Positions 44,337 to 56,994 of a stretch of 64,000 nucleotides of DNA are shown in pieces. The first letter of the stretch is position 1, and each line of letters starts with the position of its first letter. The position numbers and the translations under genes were made by a program. The DNA lies in assembly GCA_003971905.1 (NCBI GenBank), contig RSEE01000141.1:1-64000 (forward strand), in the 5' to 3' direction. The notes below the pieces were generated by a model. It was not told where the DNA came from, did no database searches, and was given only the letters and a program-made list of their open reading frames with translations. The stretch comes from Moniliella sp. 'wahieum' (Eukaryota > Basidiomycota > Moniliellomycetes > Moniliellales > Moniliellaceae).

Positions 44337-47300
44337 ATGCCCGCCCCCGCCGCGCTCACCATCGACCTCCCCGCCCCTGGCCTCCCACCGCCCCTCCGCC
44401 CGCCAGCTTCGTGCTACCACCCGGGCGGCTACCCCCAGCACCGCACCAAACATGCCCGCCGCCACTCCGAGCCCTCCACTCCCGCCGCCCCTCCCACACT
44501 CCACGCGGCTCCTTCTACACCCAGGACCACCACATGCTCGCCGAGCGCGCCCTCGACGCTGCCCTTCGTCCTCGGCCCGCTCCAGCGTCCAGGGCATGCC
44601 CCCTGCACACCACCCTCGGCTCGGGTGCTCCGGAGTTTGAGCACATTCCCCACCCTCAACGCTGATGAGGTCGCCTCTCTGGCCTCTGTCCCATCGATCC
44701 CTGACAGGGACCCCGCCGCTCGCCAACGCTCAACATCCATCTCTTTGCCACGGCGGCTGGGGCGCCCTATGCGCCGCGCCCCTCGACCTATCTCCCTCCT
44801 GTCTCCGGGGACCTCCAAGGAGAACACTCGTCCTCCAAGATGCACGCAAGGAGCGGCACTGGAAGCGATGGGGGCCTTATGTGAGCGAACGGCAATGGGT
44901 ACGTTGCTCCTTGCTTGTGTACCCAACTCTGTTATGTCCCTACCTCAACTAATCCACTCGCCTTTCGTAGGGGACTGTACGGGAAGATTACTCGGGCAAT
45001 GGCGATGCCTGGTCTCACTTTCCCCACGACATGGCCCGTTCGCGGGCATATCGGTGGGGAGAAGACGGCCTGGCTGGTATTTCGGACAGCCACTGTCGTC
45101 TCGCCTTCTCGTTGGCGCGGAATGGCAATGAGACCCCATTTTGAAGGAACGGTTGTTTGGGATTGCCAACCCTCAAGGCAACCACGGAGAAGATGTGAAA
45201 GAACTGTACTGGTACGCTGACAATACGCCTACCCACTCCTACCAAAAGTACATTTACAAGTACCCCCAAACCGCGTACCCCTACGAGCAACTCATTCGCG
45301 AGTCCACCAACCGAAGTCGGGATGTGAACGAGTTTGAGATCACCGATACGGACATCTTTGATGAGGGTCGGTACTGGGATGTGATCATCGAGTATGCCAA
45401 GGACGAAGATGAGGAAAATGCCACCTCGATTCGCATCTCTGCCTTCAATCGTGCTTCCGAACGGCGGATCTGCACTTGATCCCTCAGCTGCTCTTTCGCA
45501 ATACGTGGAGTTGGGACGAGGCCAAGTCGACCAAGCCTTCACTGCAACTGGTGGACGATTATGTGGTTCAAGCGGACCACAAGGACTTGGGGCGGTACTT
45601 TTTGTACTGCTCCACCTCCCCTTGCCCGAGTCTGCCTGTCCAGCGGGGCAGTACACAGGTCGAGCTGGTTTCCGACAAAGAGATCGTACCCGAAGATGCT
45701 CTTTACTGAGAACGAAACCAACTTTGAGCGCCTTTACGACGGGACCAATACCAATACGTTTGCCAAGGATGGCTTTCACGACCATATAATTTGACCATCG
45801 TCCTGCTGCCGACAAACCTGCACCGACGCGGCACACGCGCAAGTGAAAAAGCAAGTGCCGAAAATAATCTCCAAACCATTCACGGTGCTCAAGCCCAAGT
45901 CGATCGTTGGGTCTGCCCGTGCCGTCGAGGAAGACGGGACCAAGACGATGACACCCTCGACGCCTCAGAGTTCTTCTCCCGCGCGATGCTGGCATGAAGA
46001 GGAGACGGAATACGAGCCAGTGAGGAGAGTATGTGCGCATTGAGGAGATGGTGGAAGTGGAAGAGGAAGAGGAATACTTTATCCAAAACCACGGAGCGCA
46101 TGCGGGACTATGTCAACCCAGCCAACATTGGTACCAAAGCGGGGCGCACACTACGTATTCCGTTCGGTACCTCCTCATGGGGGGTGTGCAGTGGTGCGAC
46201 TCAAGTTGACGCCCAAAACGCCGATGGAAGATATCACGATTGACGATGACGATGCGTTTGATCAAGTGTTAGAGGACGACGTGCCGAAGCGGACGAATTT
46301 TACTCTCGCCTCGAAATGGGTGCAGCCAGCGAGGACATGCGGCTGGTGATGCGACAAGCGTTGGCGGGTATGCTGTGGAACAAGCAATTTTACCAGTTCA
46401 TCCAGACCGAGTGGATAAGGGTGATCCTGCCCAACCAGCGCCCCCGCCTGAGCGCAAGCGCGTTCGGAACCGTGATGGCGTCATCTTCATGCGCATGACA
46501 TCCTTTCCATGCCAGATAAGTGGGAATACCCTTTCTTTGCCGTGTGGGATAGCGCGTTCCACTGCATCCCGCTCGCCAATCGATCCTGCGTTTGCCAAGA
46601 AACAGCTCGACCTCTTTACGCGCGAGTGGTACATGAAGCCGGATGGGGCTTTGCCTGCATACGAGTGGTCCTTTTCCGATGTCAATCCGCCCGTGCATGC
46701 ATGGGCTACGTTTCGTGTGTCAAGATCGAACGAAACGCATGGAAAGGGGATCTGGCCTTTTTGGAGCGCGTGTTCCAAAAGTTATTGCTCAACTTTACTT
46801 GGTGACGTACGTTTCTTTCCATTACCTTTCTTGTCAACGCCCCGAACCCCAGGGCCCCAGGAACTGAATCGCCTTTGTTCTCGCAGCAATCGCAAGGATG
46901 CGTCGGGATCGGGTGTGTTTGAAGGAGGCTTTTTGGCCTCGACAACATTGGTCCCTTTAACCGCTCAGAGCCGTTGCCCAATGGCGGTAAGCTCCGTCAA
47001 GCAGACGGGACAGCATGGATGGCGTTCTATGCACTGACGATGCTCAGCATGGCACTTGAGTTGGCCAAGCACAACCCCACCTATGAGGACATTGCCAGTA
47101 ATTCTTGAGCACTTTATCTACATCTCGGACGCAATGACCTACCAGAATGCGGATGATATGAGGATGTATCGTTGTGGTCCGAGGAGGATACGTTTTACTA
47201 CGACGCCATTTCATGGGGCAACGGGGTTTCGCAGTTAATCCCGCTCCGTTCGCTTGTGGGACTGATGCCGCTGTATGCGACACTAACCATCGAGCCGGTC

Positions 47301-48151
47301 GTGCTGAAAACGTTTTCCCTCGTTTGCCCGGCGGATGCAGTGGTTCCTTGACAATCGCAGCGAGCTGGCCCAGCGCAACATTGCCAACATGTCCACTGCC
47401 GGAGGGTGACCGTCGTCTGCTGGCCATGGTCAACCGTGAGCGGCTGGAGCACATTCTGCGTCGGATGTTGGACGAATCGAATTCCTTTCCGAGTATGGAA
47501 TCCGTTCCTTGTCCAAGTACCACCAAGACCGACCTTTCTCGACCGTGATTGACGGGGGAGGGGTTTGTGCTGGCTATTGGCCTGGGGACTCGCATTCGGG
47601 CATGTTTGGCGGCAACTCCAACTGGCGCGGGCCGATCTGGTTAGCAGTCAACTTTCTCTTGATCGAGAGTCTGCAGCGGTTCTACCAGTACTACGGCGAC
47701 ACGTTTCAAGTTGAGTTTCCTACGGGCTCGGGGGACCTAGCCACGTTAGGCGAGGTGGCGAGCGAGTTACAAGAACGGTTGATTTCCCTCTTTTTGCGGG
47801 ACAGCACCGGTCGGCGTCCAGCGAATGGCGGGGGGTACCCTTTTTGGACTACACATGTGGCGACTTGGTTCTGTTCCATGAATTTTTCCATGGCGATTCG
47901 GGCAAAGGGTTGGGCGCGTCGCACCAGACGGGCTGGACGGGGCTCGTGGCATTTTCCATCTTTGCTGCGGCGCAGGTGGATGGACTGCCACGCACACCCC
48001 GCACCCTCGCTCTACTGCCGCGCATTACTTTGACGATAACTTCGCCGAGATGGAGTCGCAAGGCACGTCGACCCCGGGCACGCGCTCCCGCGCTCACTCT
48101 TTCACGTACAGTCGTGCTCCAGTCCGGACGACCTCTGAGCGGAAAGGTTGA
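44337..48151 (+). CDS. GH63/MGH1-like glycoside hydrolase (putative glucosidase)
   Basis: A large protein (about 1,100 residues) of the MGH1-like/GH63-type family of (alpha/alpha)6-barrel glycosidases; the substrate is unknown. After a Ser/Pro-rich N-terminal part of about 180 residues, conserved blocks are '[20 protein letters not shown]' (across the intron 44899-44970), '[15 protein letters not shown]', '[20 protein letters not shown]', '[13 protein letters not shown]', '[14 protein letters not shown]' (near 46509), '[18 protein letters not shown]', '[20 protein letters not shown]' (near 47605-47665) and '[15 protein letters not shown]' at the end. A second intron is about 46807-46886. The stop at 48149-48151 follows a Ser/Thr/Arg-rich tail. 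The frame is broken repeatedly. The family is abundant in bacteria, so past transfer is possible but unproven. Confidence 0.9.
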
Positions 48152-49097
48152 CGGATAAAGGATAATGGATAAGGGGTGGGGAGAAAAGAAGGTGGGGAGG
48201 TGGGACGTTTTGGGACTTGTCGTTTCTTCCGGGTATATTTACCCTCCAAGCTCGTCCCCCGCCTTGTTCCCACATTTGGTCCGTTGGGGCATACACAGTG
48301 TGACATGGGACATGGGATATAGGATATGGGACAGGGAGCACTGCGGCAATGGGACGCTACATCTCAATGTGATGAATTAACCTGCCTCTAGGCCACAACG
48401 AAATGAAACGCATTTGGTCCGCCTCCACTGCCATCTCCACCCCTCCTTTCTCCCTTGTCGCACGTTGACGGTAACGCAGTATACGTGCAGCAGGCTTAGG
48501 TACAAGTAATAAAAGGATTAGGTGCTCATCCTGCGATGCAACGGTACCAGGGTGATGGAACTAGGCTGGCAGGCTGCACAAGAAGAGTGTCCGTACCTAT
48601 TATTCGAATCTACGGACAGTCGTACTGGCCTTGAGAACGAGCGTGCCAGCCACTGAGGTTCTGAGAAACATAGGAAGTGGAGAGATGACTGTTACCGAAT
48701 CGAGAGGGTTCGGGATCGCTGGTGGGTGGGTAGAATGAACGTAACGAAAGGGTCACAACAAGGGTTAGGTATCTACCCTTCGCTCGGCTCTCTCTCCATG
48801 CCACGCCCTTTTGAATCAAGATTGTGCAGCTTCAAGCTTGTCATCTGTCATCAACTGTATCCATCAACTATATCGATCTTCGACATAACGTCTCGATATT
48901 GTACACAGGTCGCATCGATAAGAAAAACGGACGGGAAAACGAAACGAATCAGGGGGCATACTGCGAGCCGAATTAAAGGGTGCGATCATAGGGAGCACAG
49001 GCGATGGAGATGAGGACTAAAAGGATGGTATCTTCAGCTCAAGTGGTAAAAGTACTGGGGGAAAAAAGGGAAGAAAATAGGAGTACCAGCCGGTCGG
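48152..49097. other. No recognisable gene
   Basis: 3' flanks of the glycosidase and the minus-strand DUF6534 gene. No conserved frame seen. Confidence 0.45.
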
Positions 49098-50317
49098 TCA
49101 GACAAACTCGTCGCCTGTCTCTTCCTTGGCAAAGCCGTCGAACTTGCCCGGCCGGGCGCAAGTGACGTAAACTTTTCTTGGACGGTGGTGATGTGCACCA
49201 TACCACTGGGTTCGGGCATTCGCAGGGGCGAAGCCAAGGTAGGCAGGACAATGGTGGTATGACGCTGTTGGTCGTGTTGCGGGTTGGAGTCGCAGTCTTC
49301 CCCCAGCATGTGGGAGCCGGGATTGCGGGTGTTGAGGGTGGACATGAGGGAGTTGAGGGTAAGTTTGGAGCTGGCGATACTAGCGATAAAGTGGGCCATA
49401 AGGTCGGGCTGGAAGGAGGAAAGACACACAGAGAACAGAGAAGGAAAAGGGAAAGAAAGTCAGCTTGGTTGGTCATATCCACCACCACCACCACCACGCA
49501 ACGTGTAAGTAGTGGTGGTGTTGGTAACGCAAAAATGCACATACTCGAATCGCAACAATCAGGAGATGAATCAAGTCGACAATCATGGTTAGGGCGGAAG
49601 TTTGCAAGACGAGGTTTTTGATTCGCTCAATGTTCGAGTCGGTGCTAGCGTTGAAACCTGTGACTGCTTTGCGCAGTGTATAAAACCAAGACGCCCGTGG
49701 TGATCGAGTCGCATGTGACAAAGCAGCACGACCATACCAGCATGGCAGGTTGCATGACCCAAGTTGGTAAACAGAGGGCCGCTCTTGATCACACTGTAAC
49801 CGATCACCGTCGCCATCGAGCCAATCAAGCAAATGTGCAGAACAACACGATGATGCCGGTCAGCCACCATTGCTTGCGAAGGATCTGGACGCGCCACGCG
49901 AAGAACTGTATCAGAAAGCAATCTAAGTCAGCGTTCCGGCGAAAGGGGCGAGTCATGCCGATCAACGACGGCGGACAAAAGCAGTGAGGGGATGTGGATT
50001 TGTTGTGCGTACCAGTTGACAAAAGTAAGTTGTAATGGCGGTGGACTGGGTGCTCCAAGAAAAGAGGGGACCATACGGTTCAAGTATCCCACGTCGCCAT
50101 AATGCGAGACGAGCCAGAGATAGATGGAGGTGCAGACACAGACACTGTTTACAATGTCGCAAGCGATAAGGAGGAAAACAACTGCCTTGATGCCCCAAGG
50201 GTCACGCTGAAAGCGAGTAAAGTAAAGATAGACTTGTACGACAGACAAGCCAAAGAGACACACATTGATGTACGTTCCAATCAAAATGTATCCCACTCCT
50301 TGTGCTGGATTGGTCAT
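49098..50317 (-). CDS. DUF6534-type seven-TM protein
   Basis: An integral membrane protein of unknown function; the family is expanded in basidiomycetes. It starts 'MTNPAQGVGYILIGTYINVC' with TM1, then 'LSVVQVYLYFTRFQRDPWGI' and 'VVFLLIACDIVNSVCVCTSI' (TM2). Later pieces give 'LIQFFAWRVQILRKQWWLTG', 'VLVYTLRKAVTGFN' and a final 'LTLNSLMSTLNTR' block, which matches the usual end of DUF6534. A short soluble tail ends at the stop 49098-49100 ('KEETGDEFV'). Two or more introns are present (near 50020-49930 and 49440-49420 by frame changes), but indels prevent exact placement. Assignment is by pattern from memory of the family, not by a search. Confidence 0.75.
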
Positions 50318-51236
50318 GGCGATAATACAACTAACGGCGACTGAGTGTAATAGGGTGCACTGGGATTAAGCCTTGGTGCCGACAAAGGGGGTGATGCGAA
50401 GGCACGTGTTGTTGGGGGAAGATGAGCAAGAGTCACAGAAAGCAAAGAGTGGCTCCAGTGGTGTGGTCCTGGAAGAGTATAGCGCTTGGGACGGAAAACG
50501 TAACGGTGGCACTTAGGCTGTGTATATACTGAAAGAGAGAGCGAGACGGATGGTGCTGGTGGTGAGAGATGAGGTGAGGAAGTGAGGCCGAGCAAGGAGG
50601 ACGGATAGAATCAAAAGGGTAGCTTTTGCGTGCTAACCCATAGGATGGCGATTCATGGATGTACTTTTAGTAGGCCTGCGGCATACGCGACAGTAGCAGT
50701 AAGTTACTCGCTGTTGGCCACATGCAGGTTATGTGTTCCGCAGCATTCTGTGGCGCGATATGAGTCTGGCGTGTAAGATAGATACTCGATACTGGCGTAT
50801 TGCAAGTGTGGGCTGCGGCGTTAACACAACGTTACTGCTAATACTGCAGTTACGAGCTACTACTACTAGTTACTACATGTTACTGCCTGGAGCCCAGCAG
50901 CCAGTGCGGTCTGGAGGGGGCAGCCTGGAGCAGCAGAACGATTTCGACCGAGGAAAAGAGGGCAATAATCCAGACTGAGGCGTGCTTGGGTTCAGCGAAC
51001 GCCTGCGAACGCTCTCAGCCACACGGATCTCAGATCCTCAGGTCTTAGATTCGATCCTAGCGCTCCACACGCGCTCAACGCCCTGAGTACTCAGCTGAGT
51101 TCAGTACTCAGTGAGTCTGAGATCTGAGAGTACAGAGTCCTCAACGCAACGCTATTCTTGGCGGTGGCTTTTCGGAATAACGCCGCCACCTAGCCACCTA
51201 GTCGCTTATTAGTCACCTAGTCACATATAGACAACC

Positions 51237-51252
51237 AAGTACTAAGTACTAA
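51237..51252. repeat. AGTACTA heptamer array
   Basis: AAGTACTAAGTACTAA: two AGTACTA units with palindromic core AGTACT. Confidence 0.75.
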
Positions 51253-51454
51253 GGCCAGAGGCCGAATAATCGATGATCACTGATCACTCAGACTGTTGTC
51301 GCGCTTTGCGAGTGTCACATGTGTCACATGTCATGTCGTTATTTCTCCGCCACGGATGTGGGGATATGGAACTGATATGGCACGGATAGGCCGCATAACT
51401 TCCACTTAGACACCTAAGTACTATCATCTTGAGGCTCTTTTCACAAAATTTGAC

Positions 51455-51517
51455 GCTTGAAGCTTGAAGTTGAATCTTTTTGCAGCTTGCAGCTTGAAGC
51501 TTGAAGCTAGCTTGAAG
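51455..51517. repeat. AAGCTTG heptamer cluster
   Basis: Two groups of AAGCTTG/GCTTGAA units separated by a T-rich spacer, same core as at 40864 but with G instead of C as the spacer base on this strand (the same heptamer on the other strand). Confidence 0.85.
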
Positions 51518-51893
51518 AGTGAAGAAAGCTTGCATATAGTATAGCTGTGGCGCCACACTGTGGGGTTAGTAGCCCAGTAGCCCAAGCCCGGATCCGTCCG
51601 GTGCATTCCTTCCAATATTCCTTCCAAGAGGGCAAAAATATTGGCTAGCCTCTGTAGATCATGTGCAAGGCAATACACACCATCAACTACTGCTCTCTGG
51701 TCTTCTACAGTAGCCAACCTAGTAGAGAGATCGTTTTTAAACTGTAAGCGATGCGCGAACGTCCGTGCAATCGCGGAGCGCTGATATGCTGATACGCTGT
51801 GATGCAGATAAGCTGGGTACTACTGTGATGCATGGGAGCATGGGAGCGCTGGGCCTCGGCGATGTTCATCGATCATCGAACGATTACCGGTTA

Positions 51894-51910
51894 CCGGTTA
51901 CTCGTTACTA
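51894..51910. repeat. ACCGGTT heptamer array
   Basis: TTACCGGTTACCGGTTAC: palindromic core ACCGGT plus T. Confidence 0.8.
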
Positions 51911-52018
51911 TTAATAACCCGCCGGTTACATGTTACAGGTTAGTTACTGGATACCAAATATCGGCCTAAACAATAGTTCCCGCTCTTGCGTATATAGATC
52001 TTCACACAACGCTGCCTG

Positions 52019-52046
52019 AGCGCTCACGCGCTCACGCGCTCACGCT
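52019..52046. repeat. CGCTCACG octamer array
   Basis: Three tandem 8-bp units GCGCTCAC. It does not fit the palindrome-plus-one rule exactly but lies in the same cluster. Confidence 0.85.
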
Positions 52047-52954
52047 GAGCCCAGCTCTCATCGATATCAAAGCTCGATCGCCACTTGATACACCCCGGTT
52101 GCTACATGTATGTCATGCGCCACATGTCATGCAATGCCAACCCCCAACCCTGCTATACACACATCGTACTCACTCATCGGTGACCCAAGCACCAGATGGA
52201 AGCGGGCCTCAGGGACAGGGGAAATCTGCATAGAAACACACTTGCAACCACATGATCATTTGCATGCATAAAGCTTAAAGAGCTTGAAGCTTGGAGCTAG
52301 CCACCTAAGGCCTAATTGCAGCTTCAAGTGGTACCGACGACGACGAGGTGACTTCGGTGACTTTTCGGACAGCTCTTCCCACGATGGTGCGCTGATGTTT
52401 TTTGCCGTGTTGCGTTGCGTGTGTTGCACGTTCGGTGTGCGCCACGCAGGTTCACGTGCTACGCGTTACGCTTATAACCGCAAAAGTTATGAACCCGCCG
52501 GGTGCGGAGTTTTCCGGTTTCCGGTTGCGGATTCGGTCGCGAATTCCCGGTTCCCGGTTGGGCAGGTTAGGCGTTGGGCGTTAGGCCTTAGGCCGGCCTT
52601 AGGGTTGGCGGGGCTCCACACGGCACTGCTTTTGGAGGTTCTGTGGTTGGGTATGTAAGAAGTACATGCCTCTCGGATCTCACTGTAACATTTAAGCCCG
52701 CACAGAGTCCTGCCTCCGCTCTGAGTTCCATGTCACCCGTCTCACATTGTCTGAGGATGCGGCCGGGCATTGGTGCACCTACATACATTGCAAGCCGTAG
52801 GTCCCAGGTAGGCAGGGCTAGCTACGCCAGGCCACGCCCAGGCATCTGGTGCCGGTGGCCCTGCACTGGTCGTCCAGGAACTAACAAGGCTTAAAGCTAG
52901 TCACGCATTTCAATCTCTTTTGTCCGATGATCGATGAACCGATGAAGTACGTGG

Positions 52955-52978
52955 ATCGATGGTCGATGATCGATGATC
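52955..52978. repeat. ATCGATG heptamer array
   Basis: Tandem ATCGATG/ATCGATGG units with palindromic core ATCGAT; imperfect copies extend upstream to about 52925. Confidence 0.8.
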
Positions 52979-53229
52979 CGCCACAGAAGCTTCTTTGTGG
53001 GTCCAGCGCCCACAGCCTGGTCCAGCTCTGTCCAACTTCGGGCATTATTGGTTCCGAAAAAATGAAAGTCCTTTGTGCTTATAGGTGTCGAGGTAGCTCA
53101 GTACTCCGTACCAATACAGAGTGGTAGATCGTGAAGCTTGAAGCATGGTAGGTTGTAACTTAGACAGCCAAACGCCTGTATATCACACGTGCGTGTCCCT
53201 CGTGAAATCACAAAAAACTCGCTGGAGAT

Positions 53230-53257
53230 GCGTCACGCGTCACGCGTCACGCGTCAC
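53230..53257. repeat. ACGCGTC heptamer array
   Basis: Three to four tandem ACGCGTC units; core ACGCGT is a palindrome. Confidence 0.9.
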
Positions 53258-53362
53258 TATGATCGCTGTAGCGTTACCATTGGGCTCTCTGAATTGGAAG
53301 GAAGCTGCAGCACTTAGCATCGCAGATGATCGGCTGGGCGCTGGGCCTCGGGGGGCGCTGCA

Positions 53363-53388
53363 TGAAGCTTGAAGCTTGAAGCTTGAAG
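53363..53388. repeat. AAGCTTG heptamer array
   Basis: Three tandem AAGCTTG units and a partial one. Confidence 0.9.
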
Positions 53389-54740
53389 ACGAGCATCTGA
53401 GATCTGATGGGCCAAGCCATTTTCCCCACTGTATTTCCCCTATCTCTGTTATATCCAAATGAAAAGGATTAAAAGACATATCTTTTGTACACGATAGATT
53501 GTGTATTCATGATCGATGACACATGTGACCTATACATGACCATGCATCACTCATCGTCAACTTGGATGAATTCCATGCATATGTGGGGATTTTAATGATC
53601 CTGTTGGTTATTACCCAGCGACGTCCCAAGTGCAGTGATGGTGGTAGAGAGAAGACATGAGTTGGGTTGAACGTACTTGAACGTTGAACCCATACTGGGA
53701 TGATATGAGAAGAAGAAGAAGGACGGTGGCACAAGACTAGAGGATATGGGATATACTGTTGGTGTGGCGGCATGGGTAAGAGGGTCAGGGTGACCTCGGA
53801 GAGGTGGCTGACCTTCAGACCCTTCAGTACCTTCAGTGGTCAACAGCTTTGATAGGGGTTGGACACACAACATGTGTATTGCAAGATGTCCCCGCATTTT
53901 CTGTAGAGATATTTACACGTATACTCAGATGAGGTGTACGCACGTGAATAACTAAAAGTGTTGCAGGTGAAGCGTGAACCACGTCGCTCCCGGCCTTGCA
54001 CGTCCAATGGGACTGAGACTCTGTTTTACAGGAGGCGGGGGTTTCATGTACGTCTCTTCGTCTATATTATGTGGCTTTTTCTTCTGTGAGGCGCACTCTT
54101 CTGGAAAAAGTGCTTGCTGACTTGGCTGGCATCGGAGGCGATTGTACAGCGATGCATATAGTGCTCGGACGAGTCGTACGTATTTGTTGGAAGGGTGGTG
54201 AGTACATAAGATCAGGAAAGGTTGTGTGGAACACTCTGTGCAAAATCATGATTTTATAGTAGCCCAAAAGATTACACTGTCTCTCCGATCTCATGGTTCG
54301 GTCTCCCAGCAGGAGCCAACGAAACGAAATGTAACATGCAATGCATCTTTGTCATATCTTATAGTATACGCCTCACGAGACAAACAGGTTCCAAAGATAG
54401 CCCTTCAGTAACACACCCACATCTTCGTTCACACCCCGTTCTTTTCTATCTAATACAACCACCTCTGTTTTATCGTATGGTGCCACATCCTTGCTGCATG
54501 CCATAATGGCGGTGTACAATCCTTAAAATATAGTGGCAGTAGCTCAAACCCGCTGTTACCTGTTATCAGCCTCCAGAGCGTATTGCTTCTGTTCCGGAGA
54601 GGAGCACTACTTCTGTGAAAGTAAAGAATATTCTCTCCGGTCTCTGTGCAACCCATACTTAGTATACTTAGTATACTGTAGATGCAATGCAATTCATGAT
54701 ACCGTCTCGGAAAGCTGAAGATTCTCCACGTTCCCACCTC

Positions 54741-55100
54741 TTATCTTTGGTACGCAACCATCTGGCGAAAGAAGTTGTGGTGCTTATTGCTGACACGGGT
54801 GGGCTCCGCCAGGAGGCTCACCCATGTATGGGGTACGATACCTTATAGAGAACGGAAGGACGACTCACGGTGGTTTCGTGCTTGAACTGGTTGGTGGATC
54901 CGAGCAGAGCTAGGGACAAAAGGAGTGGCGCTTGGGCATAAAACAGAAAAGGCAGGTTGTAGGTATGGCAAGGCTGCCTATTGTTCACCGGCTTGGGCAG
55001 TAGTAATGTCTGAAGCCTCCGGAATGACAGACAGAGAGGGGGGTGCAGGGGAGGACAACAGCTGCCAGAGTTGTGACTGGACAGAGACATAATTCGTCAT
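54741..55100 (-). CDS. Hypothetical small two-exon gene
   Basis: From an ATG at 55100 the minus strand encodes 'MTNYVSVQSQLWQLLSSPAP' and, after one frame break, a hydrophobic stretch 'LFYAQAPLLLSLALLGSTNQ' that could be a membrane segment. A good donor (ACC|GTGAGTCG) is at 54868 and a CAG acceptor ends at 54790, giving a 79-bp intron. The second exon is short, with a stop at 54741-54743 in one frame or later in another. No family is recognised. Non-repetitive composition and clean splice sites support a gene, but it could be part of a longer one. Confidence 0.35.
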
Positions 55101-56994
55101 GTTGGAAGAGAACCGACGCGACAAGATTATTGGGACTGAACTCGCCCTAGCCAAAGGATGAGAGTTCACGCAATTTGACGGATGGAAGGCTGAAAGCGGG
55201 AAGTTGAAAGGTGAGGACATATGCATATTATACACTTACTATTTCATCCCACGAACGACCGTGTGACAACACTTTTGAGAGATTATCCCTTTCCCCTTTC
55301 CCCACTCCCACATGGGAACCGGGAAGTGCATTTAGGCCTATGGAAGTGAAGTTGACAGAGAGATTCCAGACAAAACCGCGCTGGTTTTTTTTTTGGTGGA
55401 TACCCGTCTCTCGACTTTTGGAACTGGCGTCCTCTTCGTTGAGAGGAAGGATGTTCCGCGTACCGCACCTTCTCTACGTCATAACTACCGTGCTCTAACT
55501 CTTATTATCGTAACGATACAGAGATCCTTTTGTCCTGTAAGGAGCGACACACTCTCAAACGCCTGCCGATAGCCACTATATATCTTCACCCAAAGCTGGA
55601 CCTCATCCGTTTGGGGTGAAACCACTTTTAATCACCTCTGCGCTTAAGGAAAAGAACGAGGACATGAAGGTCGCCTTTTTCGTACACATGGTATGGCCAT
55701 TTCGAGGCTATCATAGCCTTTTCGGTAACTTTGTAAGCCACGAGAGGTGCCACCTTTACCACAGCCCGTTTTTTTGCGAGAAGACTCTATGGGATGATTT
55801 GGACATCCATCGGTCTAACCACAGTGTACACCCTGTACCACCCACGGGCATACTGAATGGCTCAGCCGGATTTGCAAACTATGCAAGATACAGCTCTCTG
55901 TATGCCTATCTGGATGCTGTTCCACCTCTTTTCTCCACGGGGTAGCTGGATTTGCCTATACACCACTGACTCTTCCACCCTCTCGAGCACGAATGCATGC
56001 TTCCCTTTCCTCCTCACATATATATGTTACGCTCCCAGGGAAGAAATGGAGAGGCAACTTCGTCAACCGTACTCTACATTGTATAGTCCGCGGGCGGAAA
56101 ACAGTGCGGCTCGTTGTTCTGGGCAGCCCTCTTCTCCGCGCTGCACATTTTTGTATCGCGCATCTTCGTCTCCATCCACTGCCTCCGTTTTGACTTACGG
56201 TATGCAAAATCCAAGTTTGGTTCTCTTTTTGTCCTTCTATCCCGCCTCCGTAGTCAGACACTTTTTAGTGCCAGTTAACCCCCAGTAAAAGCGGAGACTA
56301 AGAAGGAACAAAGCGAGTGGCCAGAGAGCCAACAAAACTAGGATTTCTTGCTGCAATATCAAACACCTATCCGCGGTGGGGGTGTTGGGCACCACAATTG
56401 GGACAATATATTAGGTTCTCCAAGAAGATATAGCCATCAACAAAAGCCCTGGCAAGCTGCTGCCGTATCCGACGACCAACTTGGTGGCGTACGCGCATAT
56501 ATGCCTGTATAATCACTGCGCACTATACGTGACTGCGTTAACTTCCCTATCTCGGATCTCATACCAAAAACACACAGCGGTTCAGCTCTCAGCCGCTCAG
56601 CCACAGCTGAGCTGAGGGTGCTGAGGACCGGGCCAAGAAGTCATGACCACGGCGAGAGAGCCTAGTACTCAGGATGGGCATTGAAGAGATGGATAAAAGT
56701 GATGGTAGAGAGACGCACTGCGCCGATTTGGTCGTGTGTCCAATGCAGAGGAGAAGGCTGAGGCCCGCTGAGGGGACACCTGGAGGCTCGCAAGTGAACA
56801 TTAGTCTGCCCATTCGGCGATTCTCCAGTTCATTATTTCAGTCTTGCCAGTTTTTCAGCCGCCGATGTGAAGCAACTGATGGCCTTTTGTTTTTTGCGCA
56901 ACTTGATTCGTCGGTCGCACCCACCACCTTCTTACGGCTGCGGATGCCCCCCTGCCCACGCCTATCGCCTACCTTTCCCACATCCTTCCGTGCT
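55101..56994. other. No recognisable gene; upstream of PLP protein
   Basis: No conserved frame was seen. A near-poly-T run lies at 55384-55394. The ATG at 56944 is in frame with the PLP-protein start and could add an N-terminal extension of 17 residues. Confidence 0.4.

Larger units (their letters stand above)
50318..54740. other. Gene-poor region with second cluster of heptamer arrays
   Basis: No recognisable gene. Besides the arrays listed separately, the stretch 51040-51140 is dense in imperfect inverted repeats such as CTCAGCTGAG, AGTACT and TCTGAGATCTGAGA. Frames on the minus strand at 54070-54290 read as non-repetitive peptide and could be part of the small gene at 54741-55100, but no family is recognised. 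Confidence 0.4.

Noticed and set aside
45015..46040. 341-codon minus-strand open frame
   Set aside because: It is antisense to the conserved coding blocks of the GH63/MGH1-like gene and has no domain of its own.
13230..53400. CRISPR-like arrays (tandem short repeats)
   Set aside because: The repeats are direct tandem units of 7-28 bp without unique spacers, in a eukaryotic genome with no cas genes.
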